From Streptomyces sp. WZ-12 (GTDB taxonomy: Bacteria > Actinomycetota > Actinomycetes > Streptomycetales > Streptomycetaceae), in contig NZ_CP118574.1 of NCBI RefSeq assembly GCF_028898845.1, positions 6,359,001 through 6,423,000 of the forward strand: DNA of 64,000 nt. The letters run 5' to 3'. Shown here piece by piece: positions 1-8,649 of this stretch (its first letter is position 1; each line of letters begins with the position of its first letter). The position numbers were made by a program, and so were the translations under genes. Below the pieces are notes generated by a model. It made no database searches. It saw only the letters and a program-made list of their open reading frames with translations, and had not been told where the DNA came from.

Positions 1-1322
1 GTCGGGTGCGCGTGGATGAGCTGCGCAACCTCGGCCGGCAGGGCTTCCCAGTTGTAGACAAGCTGGGCCTCGCCGACCTGCTCGCCCATACGGTCACCGA
101 CCATGTGGACGCCGACCACGGCACCGTCCTTGACCTGGACGAGCTTGATCTCGCCCGCGGTCTTGAGGATCTTGCTCTTGCCGTTGCCCGCCAGGTTGTA
201 CTTCAGCGCAACGACCTTGTCCGCGCCGTACAGCTCCTTGGCCTTGGCCTCGGTGATGCCCACCGACGCGACCTCGGGGTGGCAGTACGTGACGCGCGGG
301 ACGCCGTCGTAGTCGATCGGGACGACCTTCTGGCCGGCCAGTCGCTCCGCCACCAGCATGCCCTCGGCGAAGCCGACGTGCGCGAGCTGGAGGGTCGGGA
401 CGAGGTCACCGACGGCCGAGATGGTCGGCACGTTGGTCTGCATGTACTCGTCGACGAGGACGTAGCCGCGGTCCATCGCGACGCCCTGCTCCTCGTAGCC
501 GAGACCGGCGGAGACCGGGCCGCGGCCGATGGCGACCAGCAGCACCTCGGCCTCGAAGGTCTTGCCGTCGGCGAGGGTGACCTTGACGCCGTCGGCGGTG
601 TACTCGGCCTTGTCGAAGAAGGTGCCGAGGTTGAACTTGATGCCCCGCTTGCGGAAGGCCCGCTCCAGCAGCTTGGAGCTGTTCTCGTCCTCGACCGGGA
701 CGAGGTGCTTGAGGCCCTCGATGACGGTGACGTCGGTGCCGAAGGACTTCCACGCCGAGGCGAACTCGACGCCGATCACGCCGCCGCCCAGGATGATGGC
801 CGACTTCGGGACGCGGTCCAGCGTGAGCGCGTGGTCCGAGGAGATGATGCGGTTGCCGTCGATCTCCAGGCCCGGCAGCGACTTCGGCACGGAGCCGGTC
901 GCGAGCAGGACGTGACGGCCCTGGACCTGCTGGCCGTTGACCGCGACCGAGGTCGGGGAGGACAGCCGGCCCTCGCCCTCGATGTAGGTCACCTTGCGGG
1001 AGGCGACGAGACCCTGGAGGCCCTTGTACAGGCCCGAGATGACCTCGTCCTTGTACTTGTGGACACCCTCGATGTCGATGCCCTCGAAGGAGGTCTTGAC
1101 ACCGAACTGGTCGGCCTCGCGGGCCTGGTCGGCGATCTCACCGGCGTGCAGCAGAGCCTTCGTGGGGATGCAGCCGTTGTGCAGGCAGGTGCCGCCCAGC
1201 TTGTTCTTCTCGATCAGGGCGACGTCGAGACCAAGCTGCGCCCCGCGCAGGGCAGCGGCGTAACCGCCGCTACCGCCTCCGAGGATCACTAGGTCGAAAA
1301 CGGTGCTGGCGTCGTTCGCCAC
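1..1322 (-). CDS. lpdA: dihydrolipoamide dehydrogenase (E3), 3' end cut by window
   Basis: FAD flavoprotein that reoxidises lipoyl groups of pyruvate and 2-oxoglutarate dehydrogenase complexes using NAD in the cytoplasm. About 440 codons are visible. The N-terminus carries the FAD-binding GGGSGGYA motif, then the redox disulfide in LGGTCLHNGCIPTK (Cys-x4-Cys). The last visible residues, around LIHAHPT, belong to the C-terminal dimer domain, so roughly 20-25 residues lie outside the window. The start is GTG at 1322, chosen because GGAGG lies about 7 nt upstream. It follows pepA on the same strand after a 313-bp gap, so it probably has its own promoter. Family assignment is secure. Confidence 0.95.
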   Translation of the reverse strand, partial: MANDASTVFDLVILGGGSGGYAAALRGAQLGLDVALIEKNKLGGTCLHNGCIPTKALLHAGEIADQAREADQFGVKTSFEGIDIEGVHKYKDEVISGLYKGLQGLVASRKVTYIEGEGRLSSPTSVAVNGQQVQGRHVLLATGSVPKSLPGLEIDGNRIISSDHALTLDRVPKSAIILGGGVIGVEFASAWKSFGTDVTVIEGLKHLVPVEDENSSKLLERAFRKRGIKFNLGTFFDKAEYTADGVKVTLADGKTFEAEVLLVAIGRGPVSAGLGYEEQGVAMDRGYVLVDEYMQTNVPTISAVGDLVPTLQLAHVGFAEGMLVAERLAGQKVVPIDYDGVPRVTYCHPEVASVGITEAKAKELYGADKVVALKYNLAGNGKSKILKTAGEIKLVQVKDGAVVGVHMVGDRMGEQVGEAQLVYNWEALPAEVAQLIHAHP

Positions 1323-1635
1323 GTCACGTCCTCCATGCATGGGTGCGCCGGAGCCGGTCCACGACGACCGGATCGCGGCTGTTGTTCGGCCGCTTTAACT
1401 TCGGCCCTGGGTAAGGGGGGCCCTGTCCTGCCGAGAACCCATCTTCGCACTTGTTCAACGAAGGCGGGACGCGGGGCCGGGCTCCGGGCGGCGGATCGGC
1501 CGCCTCAGCGGGGTTACTCGTACGTACTCACGTGCGGATTTCGTTCAGGGCGAACACGCTTCGCCGTCAGCGTACCGACGGCCCCGGGCGCGGCGGACCC
1601 GGGGCCGTTCTGGTGCGGTGGACCGGGGAGCCCGG
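1323..1635. promoter_or_regulatory. lpdA upstream region with pepA 3' hairpin
   Basis: This 313-bp gap contains no convincing gene. An 11-bp stem, ACGGCCCCGGG at 1578-1588 pairing with CCCGGGGCCGT at 1598-1608, lies just after pepA and can serve as its terminator, though no T-run follows on the minus strand. Around 1517-1534 the sequence TACTC occurs twice, 10 bp apart, separated by GTACG. That could be a tandem activator site or chance. No clear -35/-10 pair for lpdA could be fixed by eye. Confidence 0.4.
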
Positions 1636-3180
1636 TCAGCCGAGGTCGCCCTCGGCGGTGTGCTCGGCCAGCCGCAGCAGGGTGCGGACCGCGGAGCCGG
1701 TGCCGCCCTTGGGGGTGTAGCCCCAGGGCGCGCCCTCGTGGAAGGCCGGTCCGGCGATGTCCAGGTGGGCCCAGGCGATGCCCTCGCCGACGAACTCCTT
1801 CAGGAAGAGGCCGGCGACCAGGCCGCCGCCCATCCGGTCGCCCATGTTGGCGAGGTCGGCCACGGGGGAGTCCATCCCCTTGCGGAGGTGGCCGGGCATC
1901 GGCATCGGCCAGGAGTCCTCGCCGACCTCCTCGGCGATCTCGTGGATCGCGGTGCGGAAGGCGTCGTCGTTGGCCATGATCCCGAAGTGGCGGTGGCCCA
2001 GCGCCAGCACCATCGCCCCGGTCAGCGTCGCCACGTCCACGATCGCGTCCGGCGCCTCCTCGGAGGCCCGGGTCAGCGCGTCGGCCAGGACCAGCCGGCC
2101 CTCGGCGTCGGTGTTGAGCACCTCGACGGTCTTGCCGCTGTACATCGTCAGGACGTCGCCGGGGCGGGTGGCGTTGCCGGACGGCATGTTCTCGGCGAGC
2201 GCCAGCCAGCCGGTGACGTTCACCGGGAGGTTCAGCCTGGCGGCGGCCACCACCGTGGCGAAGACCGCCGCGGCGCCGCTCATGTCGCACTTCATGGTCT
2301 CGTTGTGGCCGGCCGGCTTGAGCGAGATGCCGCCCGAGTCGTAGGTGATGCCCTTGCCGACCAGCGCCAGCGTCTTGGCGGCGTCGGCGTGCGTGTGCGC
2401 GATCCGCACCAGCCGCGGCGGTGCCTCCGAGCCCTGGCCGACGCCCAACAGGCCGCCGTAGCCGCCCTTCTTGAGCGCCTTCTCGTCCAGCACCTCGACG
2501 GTGAGGCCGAACTCCTTGGCGGCGGCCTGGGCCTGGGCCGCGAACTCCTTGGGGTCCAGGGCGTTGGAGGGCGTGTTGATCAGGTCGCGGGCGCGGTTCA
2601 TCTCCGCGGCCACCACCTGGGCGCGCTCCGCGGCGGCCTTGAACTCCTTGTCCCGCGGCTTGCCGCCGAGGATCGTGACCTCGGCCGGCGGCGCCGACTT
2701 GGCGTCGTTCTTCTTGCCCTTGGCGCCCTTGCCGCCGCCGTTGTCGCCGCGGAACGCGGTGAAGGTGTACGCGCCCAGCAGCGCGCCCTCGCCCACCGCG
2801 GCGGCCGCGCCGGCGTCCGCCGTCGGCAGCGCGAAGGCGGCCTTCTTGGTGCCGGTCAGCGTCCGGGCCGCGCTGCCCGCCGCGCGCCGCAGCGCCTCGT
2901 GGTCGTGGTCCTCGCCCTTGGCCGGGGCGTCGCCCAGGCCGACCGCCAGCACGACCGGCGCCTTGACGCCGTCGGCCGCCGGGAGCTTGGTCACCTCGCC
3001 CTCGGCGCCACTCGCGCCGAGGGTCTCCAGCACGGCGGCCAACTTGCCGCCGAACGCCTTGTCCACGGCCTCGGCGCCGGGGGCCACCAGGAGGCCCTTG
3101 GCGCCCTTGGCCACGCCGACGACGACGGCATCCGCGCGCACCGTTGCGGCGGAGGAAGAACTGAGGGTCAGTGCAGTCAC
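1636..3180 (-). CDS. pepA: leucyl aminopeptidase (M17)
   Basis: Cytosolic di-metal aminopeptidase of family M17, 514 aa, close to the usual size. The signature NTDAEGRLVLADAL is present, and upstream VGKGITYDSGGISLK carries the metal-binding Lys and Asp. The C-terminal half is the catalytic fold; the first 170 residues are the variable N-terminal domain with an alanine- and lysine-rich linker (KGAKGKKNDAK). The start is GTG at 3180. It lies between cobS and lpdA on the same strand, with about 190 bp upstream that probably holds its promoter. Role: turnover of peptides and general amino acid recycling. Confidence 0.95.
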   Translation of the reverse strand: MTALTLSSSSAATVRADAVVVGVAKGAKGLLVAPGAEAVDKAFGGKLAAVLETLGASGAEGEVTKLPAADGVKAPVVLAVGLGDAPAKGEDHDHEALRRAAGSAARTLTGTKKAAFALPTADAGAAAAVGEGALLGAYTFTAFRGDNGGGKGAKGKKNDAKSAPPAEVTILGGKPRDKEFKAAAERAQVVAAEMNRARDLINTPSNALDPKEFAAQAQAAAKEFGLTVEVLDEKALKKGGYGGLLGVGQGSEAPPRLVRIAHTHADAAKTLALVGKGITYDSGGISLKPAGHNETMKCDMSGAAAVFATVVAAARLNLPVNVTGWLALAENMPSGNATRPGDVLTMYSGKTVEVLNTDAEGRLVLADALTRASEEAPDAIVDVATLTGAMVLALGHRHFGIMANDDAFRTAIHEIAEEVGEDSWPMPMPGHLRKGMDSPVADLANMGDRMGGGLVAGLFLKEFVGEGIAWAHLDIAGPAFHEGAPWGYTPKGGTGSAVRTLLRLAEHTAEGDLG

Positions 3181-3370
3181 GGTGATGAAGGTCCTGTTCC
3201 GTCAGGGGTATCCGTATGTGCGCATGTGCGCTGCTGCGGCCGAGCCTACGCTCGGCCCGCCCGCCGGGCAGGGCCGGTTACGGCACCGGGACCCGAGGGG
3301 TGGCCGGCCGTTGGTCGGGCGTGGTGGCCAAGTCGCCCTGGGGGAAGGGGAGTTGAGGGGTGCGTGCGGT

Positions 3371-4177
3371 TCAGCCGAGGGCGAGGAGGACCAGGGCGGT
3401 CAGGCCGGCGGTCTCGGCCAGGGCGCCGAAGACATCGCCGGTCACCCCGCCGAACCGGCGCCGGCAGTGCCGCAGCAGCAGCTCCCCGGCGGCCAGCCCC
3501 GCCAGCGCGGCAAGTCCCGCGTGCAGCGCGCCGTACGGTCCGCCGACGCCCGCGCCGAGCGCCGCGCAGCCGAGCGCCACCAGTGCCGCGCACCCCGCGG
3601 CGAGCGGCACCGGCACGGTCCCGGCGACCGCCGCGCCCAGCCCCTCAGGGCGGGCCGCCGGCACCCCCGCCCGGGAGGCCAGGGTCAGCGCCGCGCGGGC
3701 GGCGACCGCCGCCACCACCGCGCCGGCCGCGCCGGCCGCCCACCCCGCCGCGTACAGCCCGGACAGCGCGGCCACCTGGGCGAGCAGGGCGAACAGCAGG
3801 GTGATGACGCCGAACGGCCCGATGTCGGACCGCTTCATGATGCGCAGCGCCTCCTCGGCGGGCTTGCCGCTGCCCAGCCCGTCGGCGGTGTCCGCGAGGC
3901 CGTCCAGGTGCAGGCCCCGGGTGAGCACCGCGGGCACCACCGCGCTGCCGATCGCGGCCAACAGCGGCCCGCCGCCGAGCAGCAGCACCAACCCGCCCAG
4001 CGCCGCCGCGCCCAGGCCGACGACCAGCCCGGCCACCGGCGCGCACAGCATCCCGCCGCGCGCCGCGGCCCGGTCCCAGCGGGTCACCCGCACCGGCAGC
4101 ACGGTCAGCGTGCCGAACGCGAAGCGCAGCGCGTCGACGGGGGAGGCGGCGGGGGACGGGGGAGCGGTGTCGGTCAC
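3371..4177 (-). CDS. cobS: adenosylcobinamide-GDP ribazoletransferase
   Basis: Integral membrane cobalamin synthase that joins adenosylcobinamide-GDP to alpha-ribazole in the last step of the nucleotide loop pathway. 268 aa, normal length. It is very hydrophobic with several transmembrane segments, and FAFGTLTVLPV near the N-terminus and LHLDGLADTADGLGS near residue 100 are family hallmarks (the acidic DGLADTADG stretch binds metal). The start is the GTG at 4177 giving VTDTAPPSP; no good Shine-Dalgarno sequence is visible. It ends the cob run on this strand and lies 52 bp from a rhomboid-like membrane gene. Confidence 0.93.
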   Translation of the reverse strand: MTDTAPPSPAASPVDALRFAFGTLTVLPVRVTRWDRAAARGGMLCAPVAGLVVGLGAAALGGLVLLLGGGPLLAAIGSAVVPAVLTRGLHLDGLADTADGLGSGKPAEEALRIMKRSDIGPFGVITLLFALLAQVAALSGLYAAGWAAGAAGAVVAAVAARAALTLASRAGVPAARPEGLGAAVAGTVPVPLAAGCAALVALGCAALGAGVGGPYGALHAGLAALAGLAAGELLLRHCRRRFGGVTGDVFGALAETAGLTALVLLALG

Positions 4178-4229
4178 CGCGGCAGGGTACCCGGGGCGGG
4201 CGGCGCGAGCGCCGGCCGTGCCGAGCCGT

Positions 4230-4946
4230 TCACCCGCCGCGCGCGAACTGCACGTCGTACGGCTTGCGCGGCCGCCACCAGTCCCAGGCCAGGCAGATCG
4301 CCAACGCCACGGCCACCGCGGCGACATGCTCCTTGCCGGCCAGGTTGTTCTTGATGAACGCCACCTCGACGAGCATCGCGACGACCACCCCGACGCAGGT
4401 GAGGCGGGCCCGGTAGCGCCAGCAGACGACCACCGCCAGGCCGACCACCGCCGCCGACGGGCCGGTGTCGACCACGAACTTGTCGGCGTCCGGCAGCCCG
4501 ATCGGACTGTCCGGGCCGATCCACAGGCCGAGTCGCGCGTACGTCGTCCCGGCGAGCGTGGCCGCGTAGGCGATCAGCAGCGTCTGCCAGCGGCCCAGGC
4601 AGATCTCGGCGATCCCGAAGACCACCAGGACCTGTGCCAGCGCGCCCCACACCGGCAGGTCCAGCGCCGGGACGAACAGCGACAGCGGGGTCCGCAGCAG
4701 CGCCAACCACAGGTGCTCGTATGCCTGCACCGAGCCGATGTTCTGCACCGCGTGCAGGCCCCAGGACTGGTTCTGGACGACGTGGAAGGCCAGCGTCAGG
4801 AAGACCGCTCCCAAGGTCAGCGGGATCGCCCGGAGTCTTCGCACCGCCAGCGTCGACCACACCTTCGCCAGGAGCGGTCCCCATTCGGCGCGCGCGGTGC
4901 GGCGCAGCGCGGCAACTCCCCGCCGCGCCGCCCGGGCCCGATTCAT
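4230..4946 (-). CDS. rhomboid-like polytopic membrane protein
   Basis: A 238-aa membrane protein with about six hydrophobic segments. It begins MNRARAARRG and its ATG overlaps the stop of the upstream aminoacyl-lipid synthase gene (ATGA), so the two are translationally coupled. Topology and the segment DKFVVDTGPSAAVVGL followed by a late lysine- and histidine-containing helix (IKNNLAGKEHVAAV) resemble the rhomboid-like family found beside MprF-type genes in actinomycetes, but I see no GxSG serine motif, so protease activity is not supported. Coupling suggests a partner role at the membrane in lipid modification. Assignment is partly inference. Confidence 0.7.
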   Translation of the reverse strand: MNRARAARRGVAALRRTARAEWGPLLAKVWSTLAVRRLRAIPLTLGAVFLTLAFHVVQNQSWGLHAVQNIGSVQAYEHLWLALLRTPLSLFVPALDLPVWGALAQVLVVFGIAEICLGRWQTLLIAYAATLAGTTYARLGLWIGPDSPIGLPDADKFVVDTGPSAAVVGLAVVVCWRYRARLTCVGVVVAMLVEVAFIKNNLAGKEHVAAVAVALAICLAWDWWRPRKPYDVQFARGG

Positions 4947-6691
4947 CTCACGTTCTCCAAATGCTTGCGGTTCAGCCACTTCGGCAGACCTGGCGCTTCG
5001 AGGAAACCCTCGGCGCGGGCCGCGGCGATACCGATCCGCAGCACGTCGGTGCTCTTCTCGAAGAGCATGTACCGGGGCTCCCAGACCGGCCGGTACTTGG
5101 CGTTGGCGCGGTAGAGCGACTCGATCTGCCACCAGCGGGAGAAGAAGCCGAGCAGCGAGCGCCACAGGCGCAGCACCGGACCCGCGCCGAGCCGCGACCC
5201 CCGTTCGAAGACGGAGCGGAACATCGCGAAGTTCAGCGAGAGCTGAGTGATCCCCACCTCGTCCGCGCGCTGGATCAGCTCCAGCACCATGAACTCCATG
5301 AGCCCGTTGTCGGACTCCCGGTCCCGCCGCATCAGGTCCAGCGACAGCCCCTTCGCGCCCCACGGCACGAAGCTCAGCAGCGCCCGCAACTCCCCGTCCG
5401 CGTCCCGGCATTCGAGCATCACGCAGCGGCCGTCCGCCGGGTCGCCCAGCCGCCCCAGCGCCATCGAGAAGCCCCGCTCGGTGTCCCCGTCGCGCCAGTC
5501 GTCGGCCAGGCGCACCAGGCGCGCCATCTCGTCGACGGGGATGTCCTCGTGCCGCCGGATGCGGACCGTGTAGCCGGCCCGCTCGATGCGGTGGTACGCC
5601 TGCCGCACGGTGCGCATGGCCCGGCCGGCGAGCGTGAACTCGGCGGTCTCCACGATCGCCTCGTCGCCCAACTCCAGCGCGTCCAGCCCGTGCCGGGCGT
5701 AGATCGTGCCGCCCTCCTCGCTCGCGCCCATCACCGCGGGCGCCCAGCCGTGCTCCCGGGCCTCGGCCAGCCAGCGCTCGATCGCCCCCGGCCACGCCTC
5801 CGGGTCACCCAGCGGATCGGCCGACGCCAGCGACACCCCGCCGACCACCCGGTACGTCACCGCCGCCTTCCCGCTGGGGGAGAACACCGCGCTCTTGTCC
5901 CGGCGCAGCGCGAAGTAGCCCAGCGAGTCCCGGTCGCCGTGCCGGGCCAACAGCCCGCGCAGCCGCTCCTCGTCGTCGGCGGTGATCGGGTCGGTGCTGC
6001 GCACGGACCGGAACGCCGCCCACAACACGGCCACCAACAGCGCCGCGCTCAGCACGTTGATGGTGCCGTTGACCCAGTTCGGGGTGGTGATCCCGGGGAA
6101 GGCGCGGTCGCCGGCGGCCAGCGACACCAGCCGCAGCAGGCCGTACCGCCAGCGCTCGATGAACGTCGAGGTGCCGGACGCCTGGTTGGTGGCCGTCACC
6201 AGGAGGGCCGCCAGCACCGAGGTGACCAGCAGGCCGCCGGCCGCGGTCAGCGCCGCCAGCTTGGGGTTGGCCCGGTCGCCCTTGGCGTAGAACTCCCTGC
6301 GGCCGGCCACCAGCGCCGCGGTGAACAGCAGCGTCAGCGCCAGCGACACCCAGTTCTGCGGGTGCGCCCGGAACTCCGGGAAGAGCGCCATCACCACGGA
6401 CACCAACAGCAGGAACGCCCCGGACAGCACCAGGTTCAAGATCCACGCCGCCCGCTTCCGCCGGCGCAGCGTCACCGCCAGGAACAGCGAGAAGGCGCCC
6501 GAGGCGAAGCCGGCGGTGAGCAGGTACGGCGTGAAGAAGTCCGCGGCGTTGTGCCGCCGGATGTCGTTGCCGAACGACACCCACACCGCCCCGAGGACAT
6601 TGATGAACGTGACGGCGCGCAGGTACCAGATGCCGAATGCGGCACCGCGCCGCGCCCACCGGCCGTGGGGGCGGTCTTCCTCCGGACTCAA
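4943..6691 (-). CDS. MprF-like phosphatidylglycerol lysyltransferase-domain protein
   Basis: About 582 aa. The N-terminal 250 residues contain several transmembrane helices. The C-terminal half is the DUF2156/LPG-synthase catalytic domain, with the hallmark region FVPWGAKGLSLDLMRRDRE followed by NGLMEFMVLELI. Enzymes of this type transfer an amino acid from aminoacyl-tRNA to phosphatidylglycerol and lower membrane charge. I place the start at TTG 6691 because GGGAGA stands about 7 nt upstream. A longer reading from TTG 6718 would include a rare TTA codon and lacks a ribosome site. It overlaps the next gene by 4 nt and interrupts the cobalamin genes. The amino acid substrate cannot be told from sequence. 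Confidence 0.85.
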   Translation of the reverse strand: MSPEEDRPHGRWARRGAAFGIWYLRAVTFINVLGAVWVSFGNDIRRHNAADFFTPYLLTAGFASGAFSLFLAVTLRRRKRAAWILNLVLSGAFLLLVSVVMALFPEFRAHPQNWVSLALTLLFTAALVAGRREFYAKGDRANPKLAALTAAGGLLVTSVLAALLVTATNQASGTSTFIERWRYGLLRLVSLAAGDRAFPGITTPNWVNGTINVLSAALLVAVLWAAFRSVRSTDPITADDEERLRGLLARHGDRDSLGYFALRRDKSAVFSPSGKAAVTYRVVGGVSLASADPLGDPEAWPGAIERWLAEAREHGWAPAVMGASEEGGTIYARHGLDALELGDEAIVETAEFTLAGRAMRTVRQAYHRIERAGYTVRIRRHEDIPVDEMARLVRLADDWRDGDTERGFSMALGRLGDPADGRCVMLECRDADGELRALLSFVPWGAKGLSLDLMRRDRESDNGLMEFMVLELIQRADEVGITQLSLNFAMFRSVFERGSRLGAGPVLRLWRSLLGFFSRWWQIESLYRANAKYRPVWEPRYMLFEKSTDVLRIGIAAARAEGFLEAPGLPKWLNRKHLENVR

Positions 6692-6795
6692 AGCGATGTC
6701 TCCCGATAAAACGTGCAAAACGCGATCTTACGGGGAGCCGTCGCCGGACCGTCGGTGCGGTCGCGGCCGGGCGGCGCGCGGGCGCGGTAGGCGGA

Positions 6796-7842
6796 TCAGT
6801 CGCGTACCGGAAGCTCCGCCGCCAGGGCCGCCGCCGCCCGCACCAGCGGGAGGGCCAGCAGCGCCCCGGTCCCCTCACCCGCTGTGACGCCGTGATCGAG
6901 CAGAGGGTTGAGCGCGATCCGGTCCAGCGCCTTGGCCTGTGCCGGCTCGCCGCTCGCCTGGCCGGCCACCCACCAGTCCGGCGCCCGGAACGCGGCCCGC
7001 TGCGCCACCAGCGCGCACGCCGCGGAGACCACGCCGTCCAGGATCACCGGGGTGCGGCGCACCGCGCTCTGGAGCAGGAAGCCGGTGAGCGCGGTCAGGT
7101 CCGCGCCGCCGACGGTCGCCAGCAGCTCCAACTGGTCGCCCAGGACCGGCCGGGCCCGCCGCAGCGCGTCCCGGATCGCCGCGCACTTGCGCATCCAGGC
7201 CAGGTCGTCGATCGGGTGGCCGCCCCGCCCGGTGACGACCGAGGCGTCCGTGCCGCACAGCGCGGCGATCAGGGTGCCCGCGGCGGTGGTGCCGCCCACG
7301 CTCAGGTCGCCCAGGACGACCAGGTCGGTGCCGGCGTCCGCCTCCTCGTCGGCGAGCGCCATGCCGGCCCGGAACGCGGCCTCGGCCTCGTCGGCGGTCA
7401 GCGCGTCCTCGATGTCGATCCGCCCCGAGCCGCGCCGGACGCGGTACCGGGTGACCTCCGCCGGCAGCTCCTCCGGGTCGCAGTCCACCGCCATGTCCAC
7501 CACGCGCACCGGCACCCCGGCGCTGCGCGCCAGCACCGCGATCGGGCTCGCCCCGTCCAGGACGGCCCGCACCAGGTCCTTGGTGCCGCCCGCCGGCCGG
7601 GCCGAGACGCCGAGCTGCGCGACGCCGTGGTCGCCGGCGAACAGCAGCACCCGCGGCTGCTCGATCGGCCGGACCGGCACCCGCTGTTGGACGGCGGCCA
7701 GCCACCCGCCGAGCTCGTCCAACCGGCCAAGGGCGCCGGGCGGCACGGCCGTCCGGGACCGCCGCTCCTCGGCGGCCCGGCGCACATCGCCGTCGGGGCG
7801 CTCGATCAGGTGGGCGAAGTCATCGAGGTTCAGGGCGCTCAT
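6796..7842 (-). CDS. cobT: nicotinate-nucleotide-dimethylbenzimidazole phosphoribosyltransferase
   Basis: Makes alpha-ribazole phosphate from nicotinate mononucleotide and dimethylbenzimidazole, supplying the lower axial ligand of cobalamin. 348 aa, typical of the family. Seen motifs: LLFAGDHGVAQLGVS near residue 70, DLSVGGTTAAGTL near 175, and the C-terminal catalytic Glu in TAGEGTGALLALPL. ATG start at 7842. It lies downstream of a methyltransferase-like gene and the MBL-CobU fusion on the same strand, with under 100 bp between it and the methyltransferase gene, so these three are probably co-transcribed. Confidence 0.95.
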   Translation of the reverse strand: MSALNLDDFAHLIERPDGDVRRAAEERRSRTAVPPGALGRLDELGGWLAAVQQRVPVRPIEQPRVLLFAGDHGVAQLGVSARPAGGTKDLVRAVLDGASPIAVLARSAGVPVRVVDMAVDCDPEELPAEVTRYRVRRGSGRIDIEDALTADEAEAAFRAGMALADEEADAGTDLVVLGDLSVGGTTAAGTLIAALCGTDASVVTGRGGHPIDDLAWMRKCAAIRDALRRARPVLGDQLELLATVGGADLTALTGFLLQSAVRRTPVILDGVVSAACALVAQRAAFRAPDWWVAGQASGEPAQAKALDRIALNPLLDHGVTAGEGTGALLALPLVRAAAALAAELPVRD

Positions 7843-7939
7843 TGGGCGCAGATTACCGGCATCGGCGCGCCGGCGCGGCGCGCGGCAGGGACGGCGCCGC
7901 AGCCGCCGCCGGTGCGCGCCGCGCTCCGCCGACGGTCCG

Positions 7940-8587
7940 TCACCGGGCGCCCCGTGCCGCGAACCGCACCGCGCAGACCACCGGCCGCGGCCCGGACCGC
8001 CCGCCCGCGGCCAGCGGCCGGGTGCGCACCGCGGCGACGCCCGGGTGGAGCCGGGCCGGCAGCGCCAGCGCCGCGGCCCACCAGGGCAGCGCGTCCACCA
8101 CCAACGCCCCGCCCGGGAAGTGCGCCGCGCACACCCCCAGCAACTCCCGGAGCGTGCCCGCGGGCGCCCCCGACACCGCCACGACGACCCCGCGCTCCAC
8201 CGGGCCCACCAGGGCGGGCCAGTCCGCGCCGGGCCCGGTACGGGCGACGGTGCGCCGCCGCGGCCCGTCCGGCAGCACCATCCGACGGGCCGCGGCGTCC
8301 GCCGTCGGCAGCACCGACAGCCAGGTCAGCCGCCCGTTGTCGAGCCGCCCGAAGCCGGTGCCGAGCCCCTCGCCGAGCGCGACCACGGTGGCGTCCGGGC
8401 GGTGCCGCAGATAGCCGCGGACGGCCGCCTCGGCGGTGGCGCTCAGCTCACCGGGGCGGGCGGGGGCGCGGCCCGGGGCGGCCACGGCGGACGGGCCGGC
8501 GGGGGAGAAGGGGGCGGGCGGAAGCGAGGACGGCCCGACGGCGCCGACGAGAGGGGCGGGTCCGTCATACCGGAGAGGTTCGGTCAC
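7940..8587 (-). CDS. small LCM/TcmP-type SAM methyltransferase-like protein
   Basis: 215 aa read from GTG 8587 (VTEPLRYDGP). The region AVRGYLRHRPDATVVALGEG and then RLDNGRLTWLSV matches the SAM-binding core of leucine carboxyl methyltransferase-like (TcmP-type) proteins, in which G-x-G after a run of valines is followed by a conserved acidic and NGR segment. It is shorter than the usual 260-280 aa, mainly at the N-terminus, where a Pro/Ala-rich 45-residue stretch replaces the normal first helices. GGAG lies only 2 nt before the GTG, so the start may be wrong. Its position between cobU and cobT suggests a linked but unknown role. Confidence 0.65.
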   Translation of the reverse strand: MTEPLRYDGPAPLVGAVGPSSLPPAPFSPAGPSAVAAPGRAPARPGELSATAEAAVRGYLRHRPDATVVALGEGLGTGFGRLDNGRLTWLSVLPTADAAARRMVLPDGPRRRTVARTGPGADWPALVGPVERGVVVAVSGAPAGTLRELLGVCAAHFPGGALVVDALPWWAAALALPARLHPGVAAVRTRPLAAGGRSGPRPVVCAVRFAARGAR

Positions 8588-8649
8588 GGCTCCAGCGGAC
8601 CGCTCGGCGCGCCCCAGGGCAAGCGGACACGGGCCGCGCCGGGCCGCCG

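Noticed and set aside
1517..1534. MacR box upstream of lpdA
   Set aside because: Only one half-site GTACTCA is present; the inverse partner at 2-nt distance is missing.
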